Shown here: positions 35,106-45,237 of the stretch, piece by piece
Position numbering within the stretch: the first letter of the stretch is position 1
Layout of the letters: the number at the start of each line of letters is the position of its first letter
DNA from: Hymenopellis radicata
Taxonomy: Eukaryota > Basidiomycota > Agaricomycetes > Agaricales > Physalacriaceae
Length of the DNA: 64,000 nucleotides
NCBI GenBank assembly: GCA_015501595.1
Contig: JADNRX010000135.1
Span: forward strand, 62,001 to 126,000
Direction: 5' to 3'
Program-made: the position numbers and the translations under genes
The notes under the pieces: generated by a model
Databases searched by the model: none
What the model saw: the letters and a program-made list of their open reading frames with translations, nothing else
What the model was told of the DNA's origin: nothing

Positions 35106-35356
35106 TGTAGACGTAGACGTCAGTCTGTGCGTCGAATATGTATGTGCGAGGTATAGTCAGTTGCGATAGGAGCTGGTCGAAGCCGTAAGTCGAGTGATCA
35201 GATGTGAAATGTAGAGTACGTCTCGAATGAATATGCTCTGCTCCTTCTTGCACTCCGTGCTCTGAGCGTCAAGCGAAATCAAGGCGTAAGAGAATGAGAT
35301 TCTGACTGTGGTGGTAAGAAGGTAAGGTAGGTATGGGTCTAAGCCTACAGTAACTA
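35106..35356 (-). repeat. Left LTR, outer part (split)
   Basis: Begins TGTAGACGTAGACGTCAG on the plus strand and matches 52287-52537 of the right LTR. The remaining 233 bp lie at 41449-41681, ending CACTACTACA. Together with one copy of the 9-bp duplication they make exactly the 484 bp of the intact right LTR, confirming that the inserted element removed nothing. Confidence 0.9.
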
Positions 35357-35469
35357 TAGTCTTATGGTAATCGCGCCCCCTTTGGCAGGTGAGCGGTTGA
35401 TTACGCAATCACCCAATTAGGCAGTTCACTTTTTTCCTTCTACTACGACGACCTCGACGCGTCCGCGCC

Positions 35470-38400
35470 ATGTCTGCGCCTAACGACGCGTCGGCGTTTG
35501 TCCAATATGATCCAAATATCCCTAAAAAGTCGAAACCACGCAGAAATTGGGCTTCTCCGCCATTGCCAGTGCCTACAATTGCCCCCATTCCTTCTAATGC
35601 TGCCGAATATCGACTCTCACCTTCCGATACTCCACTATCCCCCCTTCAAATGAACACAAACACTCCCCTAAACAACTTTTTCGAGCCCTTAGGGTCGCCA
35701 TACTCCCCCACCACCTCGCTTAGCAGCACTCTTCGGCAGCTTCATCTCAGCGCCCAGGACTCTCCCGAGCTTTTTAAGCCTTCGCCCCGGCTTTCAAAAT
35801 GGGACCACGTCACGGCGGTGTTGACCTGCATTTCTGAGCACTTTCCGGCATTTGGAGACTTCGCCGAAGCGTTTACTGAGAATATTCCCCGCGGCGATGT
35901 TGATCCACGTTCCGAGATGCATATTAAAATGCTCTCTTCATGGTTAGGCGGTCGTAACCGTTTCGGACCGGTGGACCTCACGCAGGCGATGTATCGCAAT
36001 CGTCTCAGCGTCCCTCGGTACAATAGCGTCCATGCTGACGAGCTCGCCTATGCCTTTGATGCTGAGCGCACCCTTTCCGATATCCACTTTGCGCGCATCG
36101 GTCTCTCGATCTGGGCAACCCAACTGGTTGGCAAGCGATGTGCAGCGGAGGTTGGGAAGCTGGGCAAGGAGGACTCTAACCACCCAGAACTCCGGGTGCA
36201 TTTACGGGCATCTGCGAACCAACGCATGAAGGACAGCCGGACTCTCGTGAACGAGAACGATATTTTCGCGTTCAGCATGCAGCGTACGGCCGGAGTCTTG
36301 AAGAAGAGGGCCTGTGCAACGTGGTATTTGACTGAGTGTATGGCTGCAACACGAGTAAATGGTGAAGTCGTTGTGCGCGACAAGCGACCGCATCCATTGG
36401 TATGTATATTATTGACTGATGCTACCCGTATTTGATTTCTTTCTCAGATACAAGCCGCCTCCATTAGTGCATTCGCTCTTTGTCGCAATAAATCTGCTAA
36501 TGGTTACCTTGCTTTGCCAATCGCTGTCTGGCTCTTTTCGTGCAAGGCACATTCCGATATCAAACGTGTATTTTCGCGACTTGGACTTGCTGTCGATGAT
36601 AAGACCGCGCGTCGTGCTCTCAATGCCCTGGGCGAGGCGCGATTGGCCGCTCTGCGGCGTGCGACAGCGGAGGCGCTCGAAAAGAAGGAACCCTACTGCC
36701 GCAAGGTGCTGGACAACATTCAGCAGTATCAACTTGTGCACGAGCATAACATCGGCAAGAAGAGTATGCTTATTACGGGTACCGCGGCAACGGCTATTCG
36801 TCTTGATGACTGCGAGCCCGGAGCCTTCAACCTTGACGACTACCACGATCGTCTTGTTCGAAATGAACGCTCTACGCTGACGACTGAGGGTCTTTTCCAA
36901 GATGTTGACTTTGAACATCTTCATCGTGTCATGTGTCTTCACGTTGTTCGCATGCTTTGCGAACATGTTCCTTCCCTTGATCCCCTCCGTCCCCGCATTT
37001 CCGAACGCTTTCGCTCTGATCCCATCCAGAAACACCGTATGCGGGAAGGACGCAAGTCGTACGTTGTACCGCTTGGAGCGAACAGTCATTACGAGATGGA
37101 GGCGCATGGCATGAAAGAGGCACAGAAGGACTTCGATACTCAGGTTGGCTACAAGCCTGATGAGGTCGTCAAAGCGAACATCCTTATCTGGGATGGGGGT
37201 GATGGCGGTTCATTTCTCTCTGGTGGTAACGTCAAGCGCCATCTCTTCCCACAGATGGTGCAGCTAGACGTGTATTACTCCTTCGTCAACCGTCTTTGGA
37301 CCACGGACATTTGGCACGTCAAGGCTAACATGCTCAATGTTATGGCCGTCAACTATTATGGGCCAAAGACTACAAAAGACCCTTCGGCATTATCTCGCTC
37401 CGCCGCCGCCGCCAATCTGTACGTTCCTACCAAGCCAAGTGCCTGTAACTTCTATCCCGCCTCGAGAGCCATGCGCACGATCTGCGAAGCCCAAGTTCTC
37501 GATATTTGGGATCTTCACCTTACGGAACATACAGGGCTTCTACCGCACTTCGAAGAGTTAGCGGCGCGTGATGCACTTCCCAACCTTGATGAGCTCTTGG
37601 AGCACGCGGATACTCTCGTTACTCGTTATATGTCTGCTAGCGGATATCGCACCGCACTATCCTCATCCCGACTTGAACGTGCGCCGGCTATTCACCGCTT
37701 TCCAATTGGACGTTCATGGGTAGCTCAGGCTGAGCCATCTGAGCCGGATCCATCCACAGATAATCCTGGGTCTTCCACTGCAGAGAATATGAGTGCAGGT
37801 GAAGCAACCACGGCTAGCGCTGAGGAGGAAACGTCAGGTACCAAGGCGCATGTCGAGGCCGACAACTTCTCAGGCGACCGTGTCTTAGCAAACTCCATTC
37901 TCTTTCGTCGTGACTTCCTGTGGTGGATTGAGCTTTCGTATGCCGTTTCTGATGGTGATATCGGACGTGTTATGGAGATTATGAAGGTCTGTTATCAGCT
38001 CCGCACGTTCGGAGTCGCGCTTATCAGTATCTTACATAGATCTGGATTTTTATGTTTGCCGGTGCTTCGAAACAAAACTATACGTCTATCCTTCTCGAAT
38101 TATACTGTCTCTTCCGTTACGAGGCCTCGGAAAAGCTGAAGGATGGGATTTGGAATAACTGGCTTGTTAATATCTCGGGAGAGTTGGGTAAATGGATTGA
38201 GGACGGATTGCTCCAAGAGCACTATAATAAGTGGCTGGAGGATATGATTGCGAAACACGGCGGGACCTTCGACGACTTGTTCTTCCGAACAACAATCTCT
38301 CCCAACGTCGACTTTTTCCTACGTCTCAAGGAAGAGCTCGAGTCAGCATTCGAACTGTGTAGTCGAGGCAAGACACATACGTCGTCCAGCCTTTCTGATG

Positions 38401-38870
38401 CAAATCGGATGCTCATGGCAATGTATCGCGAGGATCAGCTTAGCTACTTTCGACGTCGACGAAGCATGGGATTCGCCGCTCATGAACTTATCAACAGAGG
38501 ATATCAGACGATGGATAACTACAAAATGCCTGAATTTCAAGCTAAGTCTACGAAACATGCTAAACTACTTGATCTCTTCCGCAAGCTACGTGCTGCCGAA
38601 TCTACACCGTCGCCATCAGATCTCAGCGCATTGGAAGGGATTATTTCAGGAGGTACAGACTTGGACTTCGACTGCTCGGAAGAGATGTATGAGAGTGTTC
38701 GTGAACGGACTGGACCTGAAGCATCATCTTGGCAGTTTCATATGGATGGAGAGGATTTGGGTATCGATGATGGTGACGATGGGTCTGATGGGCCGGATGA
38801 GGGAGACGGTAACGATCCTGATGTTGATGTTGATGAATGGTCTGAAGAGAATGATGCATTAGATAGTTAA
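35470..38870 (+). CDS. DUF6589-like protein (candidate transposase)
   Basis: Three exons, 35470-36399, 36448-37986 and 38040-38870, splice in phase to 1099 residues; introns are 48 and 53 nt with GTATGT and GTCTGT donors. Residues 1-130 are Pro/Ser-rich and low complexity. The middle holds CRNKSANGYLALPIAVWLFS, then an NILIWDGGDGGSFLSGGN acidic/Gly segment, LFPQMVQLDVYYSFVNRLWT and DIWHVKANMLNVMAVNYYGP. The end of exon 2 and start of exon 3 read VSDGDIGRVMEIMK then IWIFMFAGASKQNY, LLELYCLFRYEASEKLKDG and NNWLVNISG, the run I associate with DUF6589 proteins of mushrooms. Conserved Asp in GDGG-type and SDGDIGR motifs, plus Glu, could form a DDE-like site (inference). The C-terminus is an Asp/Glu/Gly tail. 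Its stop lies 8 bp from that of the helicase. Confidence 0.75.
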
Positions 38871-38878
38871 CGGTAATT

Positions 38879-41234
38879 TCATTCTTCATACCATGCTCTT
38901 TCGCGTGCTCGTCTGTTGTTAGTTCTCTTGGGTCCATAATCAGCCATGATATCCTTTACTGTTGCTGTAGTCTGTTGACGTGGACGAACTGTGCGAACAG
39001 GTGGTTGGTTCGTGAGATCCTCCAGAACACGCTTAGAGCGACGCGGTGCTATCGGGACCGAAGGTGTCGACTCAGAGGGAGCGATAGAATCCATTTCCAT
39101 GGCGTGTTCATCACCCATGTCATCCTCTCCACCAGCTGCCTCTGCCTCTTCTGATTCTTCTGATTCCTCTGAATCCTCTTCTTCAACATCCGATTCCGCC
39201 TCATCAGATTCTGATGCAGAGCTTTCCTCCCATGGCTGTCGCTTCTTTGCCTGTTTTCGTGGGCGAGCGCGTGTGTTTCCTGATGCCTGTATCCTTGGCC
39301 GCGCTTTGGGACGTGCACTGTTGATGGTATATTGAATATCGAGGATCAGCGCGAAGAGTTTGTCCTTCCACGTAACACGGAAGCGCCAGTCGAAGTCATT
39401 TAGAAGAGCGTCGAGTGTTTCGACTGTAACAAGATGGAGAATTTGATCCGTGAGTTTCGTCTGAAGAGAAAGCGGGAAGAATGAAGAATCTGGCCGGTTC
39501 GCATTAGCAGGTTCGTACAACTCGGTTTCCAAGATTTCATGTCCGAATTGAGCAAGCTTCTCGACTACAATTGGTCTCTCCTTCTTCTTCAGCTTCAGTA
39601 CGGCAGGAACTAATGGAGTAGTCGTTTTGGAGACTGGAGTAAGGAATGGCGGATGAACAGACTCTCGATCAGGGAATGTGACTGAGATCCCTTCTCTTTT
39701 AGCACAGAGCGAGCAGGGCAGAGGTCGATTCGCTTCGATACAGGTAAGAGATGTGGTCTCGATTGGTGAATTTTGCCAGCGACGGTTTTTAGCAGCAACT
39801 AGGCAGATCGTTTCCGTAAGAACTTCCGCTTTGGCGGGATCCATGAATTCTACTTTCTTTTTCTTGTTCTTTCGACCTGTCGCGGGAGTCGGCGTCATCG
39901 TTGTCACAGTCGACGCTCCAAGACCTAGCAATTGCGTTAGGTTTCTTAATGATAGTAGTACAGTCACAAATTCACATACTAGCTAAGTATTTAGCAGCAT
40001 TCTTGATGTCGCTTTTCTGTACAAGAACGACGGCCTTTCCTGTAGCATCCGGGGGACGTGATGCTCGACCGGCTTGCTGTTCGGTCTGGGACAGCGTTGA
40101 AGGCATGCCGAGGGAAATGCTATCGTCGAGAGAAGGAATATGTACACCGTTTGCTAGCGCTATCGTTGCAAGGACTATTTGTAGTCTCGGATCTGTTTTC
40201 GCAAGAGAAAGTGTTTCGAGATTGAACTCGGCTTCGCAGAGGGCAGTGTACGGGCGCACGCGCTGGGCATGATTGACGCCCGGAGGTTCCATAGAGAATA
40301 GATAAAGATAGAGCTTTGTAACAATTTCGAGTGTCGGAGCGTAGATAACGACTTTGCGTCCTGTGTTGAGGTACGGAAGCAGCTGCGGAAACGAATTGTT
40401 GTTGATTCCGTGCTCTAGTGGCTCGATAATGAATTGAAGGTCCTGTCGCTCGTTACTGTATCGAAAGAGTGTGAAACTGCCAGCACGAAAACCGAGAATT
40501 TTGCAAAGAGCTGTTGTTGGTGCACCAGGCTCGAGCGTCGCAGAGATGCTGAAAACAGGAACATGGGAAGGGAGTCGTCCACGTAGAAAGGTGCCGATGT
40601 TGTTGTACGCGTCACGGAAAGTCGGACCCCATTCTCCCGCAACATGACCTTCCTCAAGACAAGCATAAATCAGATTCGACTGAAAGACCGTGTCATCCAG
40701 GATTTTGCGCCAGGCAGGAGCGTGCAAGTGCTCAGGATCGATACAGATAACTTGAAAGAGAGTGCAGCAAGTGATCTCCTCAATGAGATTTCGGCGGCTA
40801 ATGTTTGCGCGCGAGATTGTCTGGCGGTCGTATGCAAGGGCAGTGATACCGTGTTCAGCAAGGGTTAGGACCTAAGGATAGACATCATTTAGTAACTAGA
40901 TAGTACAAGCAGAGTATATACTCACAATATCTCCTGCGAGGCCCTTTGTTGGTGTGATAACCAATCCCACGGGGTGCTTCCGGACACGAAAATTTGAATA
41001 GTCTTCTGGATGTCGGCTGACTTCTTCATGGCAAAGGATGGGAACTGTGAAGAGTGCTGACTTTCCGTCTCCTGTCGCAGTGCACAAAAGGACATCCTTC
41101 CCGTCGAGAATCAACAATGTTGGCTCTTCCTGCCGCTCATGCAACCCATCCGTCCAGTCGGGTATTCGCTTGACGACGATACGTTTGACAGCTGCCTTGC
41201 CCTCTGGCGAGTTCCAGGAGACGTATGCCGGCAT
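38879..41234 (-). CDS. RecQ-like DEAD/H helicase of the transposon
   Basis: Exons 41234-40926, 40871-39980 and 39924-38879 splice in phase to 748 residues (introns 54 and 55 nt). Helicase motifs in order: motif I TATGDGKSALFTVPIL, Ia LVITPTKGLAGDIV, motif II position LIYACLEEGHVAGEWG, motif III FSISATLEPGAPT, then VVIYAPTLEIV in the second RecA domain, IVLATIALANGVHIPSL and motif VI QTEQQAGRASRPPD. Motif II reads EEGH where RecQ has DEAH/DEGH (Asp to Glu, codon GAG), which might lower ATPase activity. The C-terminal ~350 residues are unique: two Cys pairs, basic KNKKKK and RPRKQAKKRQPWEESS patches and a long Glu/Asp/Ser stretch. RQC and HRDC domains are not evident. It converges on the DUF6589-like gene. 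Confidence 0.85.
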
Positions 41235-41448
41235 TTTGGGCTGAGAGACGCGAAAATGAACGAAAAACAGCGGCTATATTGCAGGCGATCGTGGTGGTAG
41301 GGATATAGACGCGTGTTCCTAATTGGGCGATTGCGTAATCAACCGCTCACCTGCCAAAGGGGGCGCGATCTCCCACAGACTACATACCAGTACTTACTCG
41401 CTTCGTCACTGGTATCGTCTGTATGTTTATAAGAGACTACAGTAACTA

Positions 41449-41681
41449 GGCCCATGGTCTAGAGGGTGAAGAGTGGTGTGATCCTAGGAATTAAATAAGT
41501 GGTGTGATATAGGTCTGGACTAAGCCAGAGGAATGGAGACTGAGGTGGGCTGATCTGTGAGTAAAAGCAAGTAGGTAAGCATAAAGTAAAGGCAGAGAGT
41601 CAAATCCCAAGTCGAGGAACTGTCACCGGTGAATGAACCCAATCCGACTCTGCGACGAGCGCACTAAGGTGCACTACTACA
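41449..41681 (-). repeat. Left LTR, inner part
   Basis: Continues the split left LTR after the inserted transposon and matches 52538-52770. It ends CACTACTACA, so on the element's own strand the LTR starts TGTAGTAGTG and shows the TG..CA ends usual for LTRs. Confidence 0.9.
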
Positions 41682-41716
41682 GTGACGGAAACAAGATAGA
41701 CGTCGCCCCCGACGTC

Positions 41717-42778
41717 TCAATGTCCATGCAGTCCATCATCATGGCCACAGTGATCGCACCGTGCGTAGCGGCCGTGATGGTGGTTCAAGACGTCTATCAT
41801 CATCCTTTTCGATCGACGCTCCGCATCAATGAAGAACATGTTCGTCTCCTCAGAGACAAGCTCGGCGAAGCCAGTGATGCCATATGAGACTGGGAGATAT
41901 GTATCCTTCTTCCTATCCATCAACTTCTGTGCAGCAGCCTCGAAACCATTGGGATCTTGGCATATGAGGCGGCCTGTATCCCTATGGTAAAGTGGGAAGG
42001 TTGAGTAGTCGAGGGAGTAGTAGTCGATGCCAGCAGGTGGCTGGATGTGGTTGTTGTCAAAGTCAACGACATCCACAATCTGCGCACGGATGTCCGAGAT
42101 GTACGTAGAGTTCCAAGGATAGAACAATGCTTCATCCAGCATGAAACGCTCGGGGTAGTAATGAAGGAAACGACCGATGGCCCGCAACTCGAGCCAGGTG
42201 AGGTTGTCATCCCGGACGTGCACATCGGGATTACCACGAATGCAAAGTTGGCGGGTAAATGTGCCGGGTTGTTGGCAGATGAAGCGATAGGTGGATACGA
42301 GAGCGGTCTGCAGAGCGTGGTTGTAGTGGTGACGAGGCTTGGGAACATGGAAGCTGGGTTTGAAATCGGGTGTGCAGGTGTCAGTGACAACCTGGAAGCC
42401 ATCGCCGTCAAGCTTGTTGGAGTAGACGAACCTATATGCGTCACGCTCGGATTTGGTGACACAGGCCTCGTTCTCTTGATAGTGCTGGAAGACTCGAGCT
42501 GTGTGAAGATGAGCAGTATAGACTCGGCCTCCGCACTTGTAGCCTGGCAGTGGCACACCGAAGCCAATGGGGTCTGCAATGGGATGAGGAGGGTGGAGGG
42601 TATGATGATGTGGGTTTTCGAATGGATTTGGGATCTCTGTGGGCAAGTCGTCGTCTCCAGGCTCGGAAGCAGCCATGGGTACGTCCACTGGTACAAGTTC
42701 GAACTTCGGAAAAGCAGGAACAGGCGGGTTATCGAGAGGATAAGGAGAGAAACGTCCACCATCGAAGTGGACAGACAT
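41717..42778 (-). CDS. Extra ORF of the Ty3 element, downstream of integrase
   Basis: From ATG at 42778 the frame encodes 353 residues starting MSVHFDGGRFSPYPLDNPPV and ends 35 bp before the LTR. It has Pro-rich and acidic N-terminal parts, then PLPGYKCGGRVYTAHLHTAR, YRFVYSNKLDGDGFQVV, LTWLELRAIGRFLHYYPERF and a His/Cys-rich end (HHHGRYARCDHCGHDDGLHG). The frame is open through the whole region, so it seems maintained. It occupies the place of an env-like gene, but no signal peptide or membrane segment is visible; the Cys/His end suggests a metal site. It may be a captured or accessory gene. A longer start at 43021 seems unlikely because that part is Ser/Leu low-complexity. Confidence 0.6.
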   Translation of the reverse strand: MSVHFDGGRFSPYPLDNPPVPAFPKFELVPVDVPMAASEPGDDDLPTEIPNPFENPHHHTLHPPHPIADPIGFGVPLPGYKCGGRVYTAHLHTARVFQHYQENEACVTKSERDAYRFVYSNKLDGDGFQVVTDTCTPDFKPSFHVPKPRHHYNHALQTALVSTYRFICQQPGTFTRQLCIRGNPDVHVRDDNLTWLELRAIGRFLHYYPERFMLDEALFYPWNSTYISDIRAQIVDVVDFDNNHIQPPAGIDYYSLDYSTFPLYHRDTGRLICQDPNGFEAAAQKLMDRKKDTYLPVSYGITGFAELVSEETNMFFIDAERRSKRMMIDVLNHHHGRYARCDHCGHDDGLHGH

Positions 42779-44024
42779 AATTGAAAGTGAGTGTAAGTAA
42801 AGGAAAAGGGAATGATAGGAAAATGGAAACAAGGGAGAATGCGTCGTTCTGGACGCAAAAATGGTGTGATTGAAAGTGGTGAGACTCTGCGGGCCCGAGA
42901 CAAAGTGTAGAACCTTGTGGACTCGGGTCCAGAATGATCGGGGTGGCGGGAGGCTGGAACGGGATACCGGGACAGTTGTGGACCAATGTGGGCTGCAAAA
43001 TACGCGTTCCAGACGTGTCATTAACGCCTGGAAAGCCGCGCTCGAAGTGCGTACACTTCCCGAAGTGTGGAGGCAGGATTGACTCGAGTCGGGTCCTCCA
43101 CAGCGGGAATTTTGAGTCCGGTCTTGAGTGTCTGATGGTCCGGTCGGTAATAGAACAGTCGTAGACGACGTATATTGACATGTCCTTTGAGAATCGCGCC
43201 TGAGAGTTCCCGTAGGACGAAGCTATCGTGGTCGCGCTTCTGGTGGATGATGTACGGGCCGGCGTAAGTCCATTGTCCTTTGCCGCCCTTGATCTCGTCG
43301 AGTTTTGACTCTCTGAGCCAAACGTACATTCCTTCTTCGTATCCTGAAAAGTCGAAACGGAAATGAGCGCGTTTGGCGAGATCCTCAATAGCGCGTTTGC
43401 GTGTCTGCCGGAGGGTCTCGTTCGCCTCTTTCATCTTCTCGTCCCGTCTCGAGATCTGACGCGCGCGAATTGCAATGAGCTCCTCTTCGGTACGAACAGT
43501 GTGCCAGTCGAGCGTCTGCCATGTAATCTCCGCATCGTCGAATGAGAAAACAGGGTGTTGGCCATATAGCAGGTAGTACGGGGAAAATCCGGTAGCTCTG
43601 GAGATGGTGACTCGAAGCGCGAATAGAACTGCACAAAGAAGCTTGGGCCAATTGCCCTTCGCATCGCCCGTGAGTTTGAACAGAGGGCCAGTGATCATCT
43701 GGTGGTGGCGTTCGAGGGGTGCATTTCCTTCTGGGTGATACGGAGTCGAGAGTATGACGGTGCATCGATATAATGTGGAAAGGAGATGTCGCACCTCTCC
43801 CATGAATTCGGGTCCTCCGTCGATGGTAATGACGGGTACGCATGCATATCGGCACACAATATCCTCGTAAATGAATTTGGCAACGGTCTTCGCGTTTGCG
43901 GCCTTCATTGCACGTGCCTCGGGCCAGAGAATCGTTCGTTCAATCGCCTGAATAATGTACTCGAAGCCGCCTGCTCCAGTAGGTACGTGGATCGTGTCGA
44001 GATCCCAGTGCCTAAGGAGAGGGG

Positions 44025-45237
44025 TAGTGAATAGCCCGGGTCGGAGCACCCGGTCCGGGTCACGGATGCGGGTGTGTCAGGGTCCGGGTAGGGGTCTCGG
44101 TCCGAGTACCCGCTGAAACCCGCACCACCCTTTGTTACCCGTGCTGTGATCCAGTTGGACCACATATCATAATACAATTATTATATATATATTTTAATGT
44201 AAATTATCGAATTTATTTGGGCTCAAACGAGCCCATCGTCGCCCCAAAACGACGTCGCGAACGAATTTCCTCGATCGCCGAGCTGACCGAACGTCCCGGC
44301 AACTGCCGGATAACGATCGATCAGCTAAGATCGCATCTCCTTGGCTTTCACCACCACCACTGTCGTGTTCCTTGGCCCCAGAACTTCTTCTGGGGCTTGT
44401 TTTACTTTCTTTCTCTGCTCAGCTCTGCTTTTCCCGTGCGGTTTGGCTTTGCGCCGACCGCTGCGCCCTCGGATACGTTCCGGGGTGCGTTCTGGTGCTC
44501 GTCTGCGCGACGGCACCAATTCGACGAGGATCCTACCAACCACGACGACGACGACGGATACCTGTCCTTGCGACGGCACTTCCTTGGCCTCGACCTCGAC
44601 GCGTAAGCCCTCAAATGAGGCCGCCATGGACTACTTTTTCGTGCTCTGCTCTCTCGATGAGCAGCGCGAACGCGTCAGCCTCCTCGACGGAGCCGCAACG
44701 TCTCTAGATGACGACGACGGGCTTCAAGAGGCTAGATGGGCCCCCGCGCCGTCTCGTTCTTGCCTCCAACGAGGCAATGGGTGGATTTTTTTGGGGCTGG
44801 AGGGCGTCGCGGACGCATCCAGCCCCAGCGGTGCGTATTTAGTATATTTTTTCTCTCCTTCCTCATTCACGTTGCGCAGGCTGTCCTCGCCTGCTCCGCA
44901 CCCAACATATCCTCGCACCCACCGTATCCTCGCGCTCAACGTCGCATCGCGCCCAACGTCTCCTCGTACCATCATCTCCTCCCTCGCACCACGTACTTCT
45001 GTCTTGTCCCTTCTCTGTTGTTAAACAACAGGGTGGGCTTGACTATGTATATCGTGCGCGTCGATAGCCCCCCTGCCATTGCCGGGGGGTCGTCGGCGTG
45101 CACGAACAGTGGCCAAGCACCATAACCCGACATCATTTCGGCGGGTAACCCGCACCCGCATCACGGGATAGGGTAAGTCGAGGGTACGGGTAGGGGTCCA
45201 AGATGAAATACCCGCGGGCAACCCGCGCTACTCACTA
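44025..45237. mobile_element. Non-autonomous hAT element, family B
   Basis: The ends TAGTGAATAGCCCGGGT and (inverted) TAGTGAGTAGCGCGGGT are flanked by identical 8-bp duplications GAGAGGGG (44017-44024 and 45238-45245). Outer 150 bp are packed with ACCCG and CGGGT repeats. Its interior, with CCTCGATCGCCGAGCTGACC and AACGTCCCGGCAACTGCCGG, is shared in inverse with the element at 61197, whose ends differ. The frame at 44341-45024 is not a transposase. It sits in the integrase gene. Confidence 0.92.

Larger units (their letters stand above)
35357..41439. mobile_element. TIR transposon carrying DUF6589-like and RecQ-like genes
   Basis: Flanked by perfect 9-bp duplications CAGTAACTA (35348-35356 and 41440-41448) inside the Ty3 LTR. 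The left terminal repeat, 35357-35421, starts TAGTCTTATGG and its 65 bp match 41318-41382 in inverse, including CGCGCCCCCTTTGGCAGGTG without change. On the right a further 57 bp lie outside that repeat, with their own hairpin (ATACCAGT..ACTGGTAT) and a second AGACTA terminus. The cargo is two convergent intron-bearing genes with open frames. No known transposase family is evident, so one of the two proteins probably provides the recombinase. Confidence 0.85.

Noticed and set aside
35357..41439. Helitron, because of a helicase and an end hairpin
   Set aside because: The helicase is RecQ-like without a Rep/HUH domain, there are long inverted terminal repeats and a 9-bp target duplication, none of which fit Helitrons.
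42047..42784. 245-codon plus-strand frame
   Set aside because: Antisense to the extra ORF of the Ty3 element, which continues the element's gene order and has more protein-like composition.
44341..45024. 227-codon plus-strand frame in the hAT family B element
   Set aside because: No transposase motif; the GC-rich element interior yields long frames by chance and the related interior at 61197 does not keep it.
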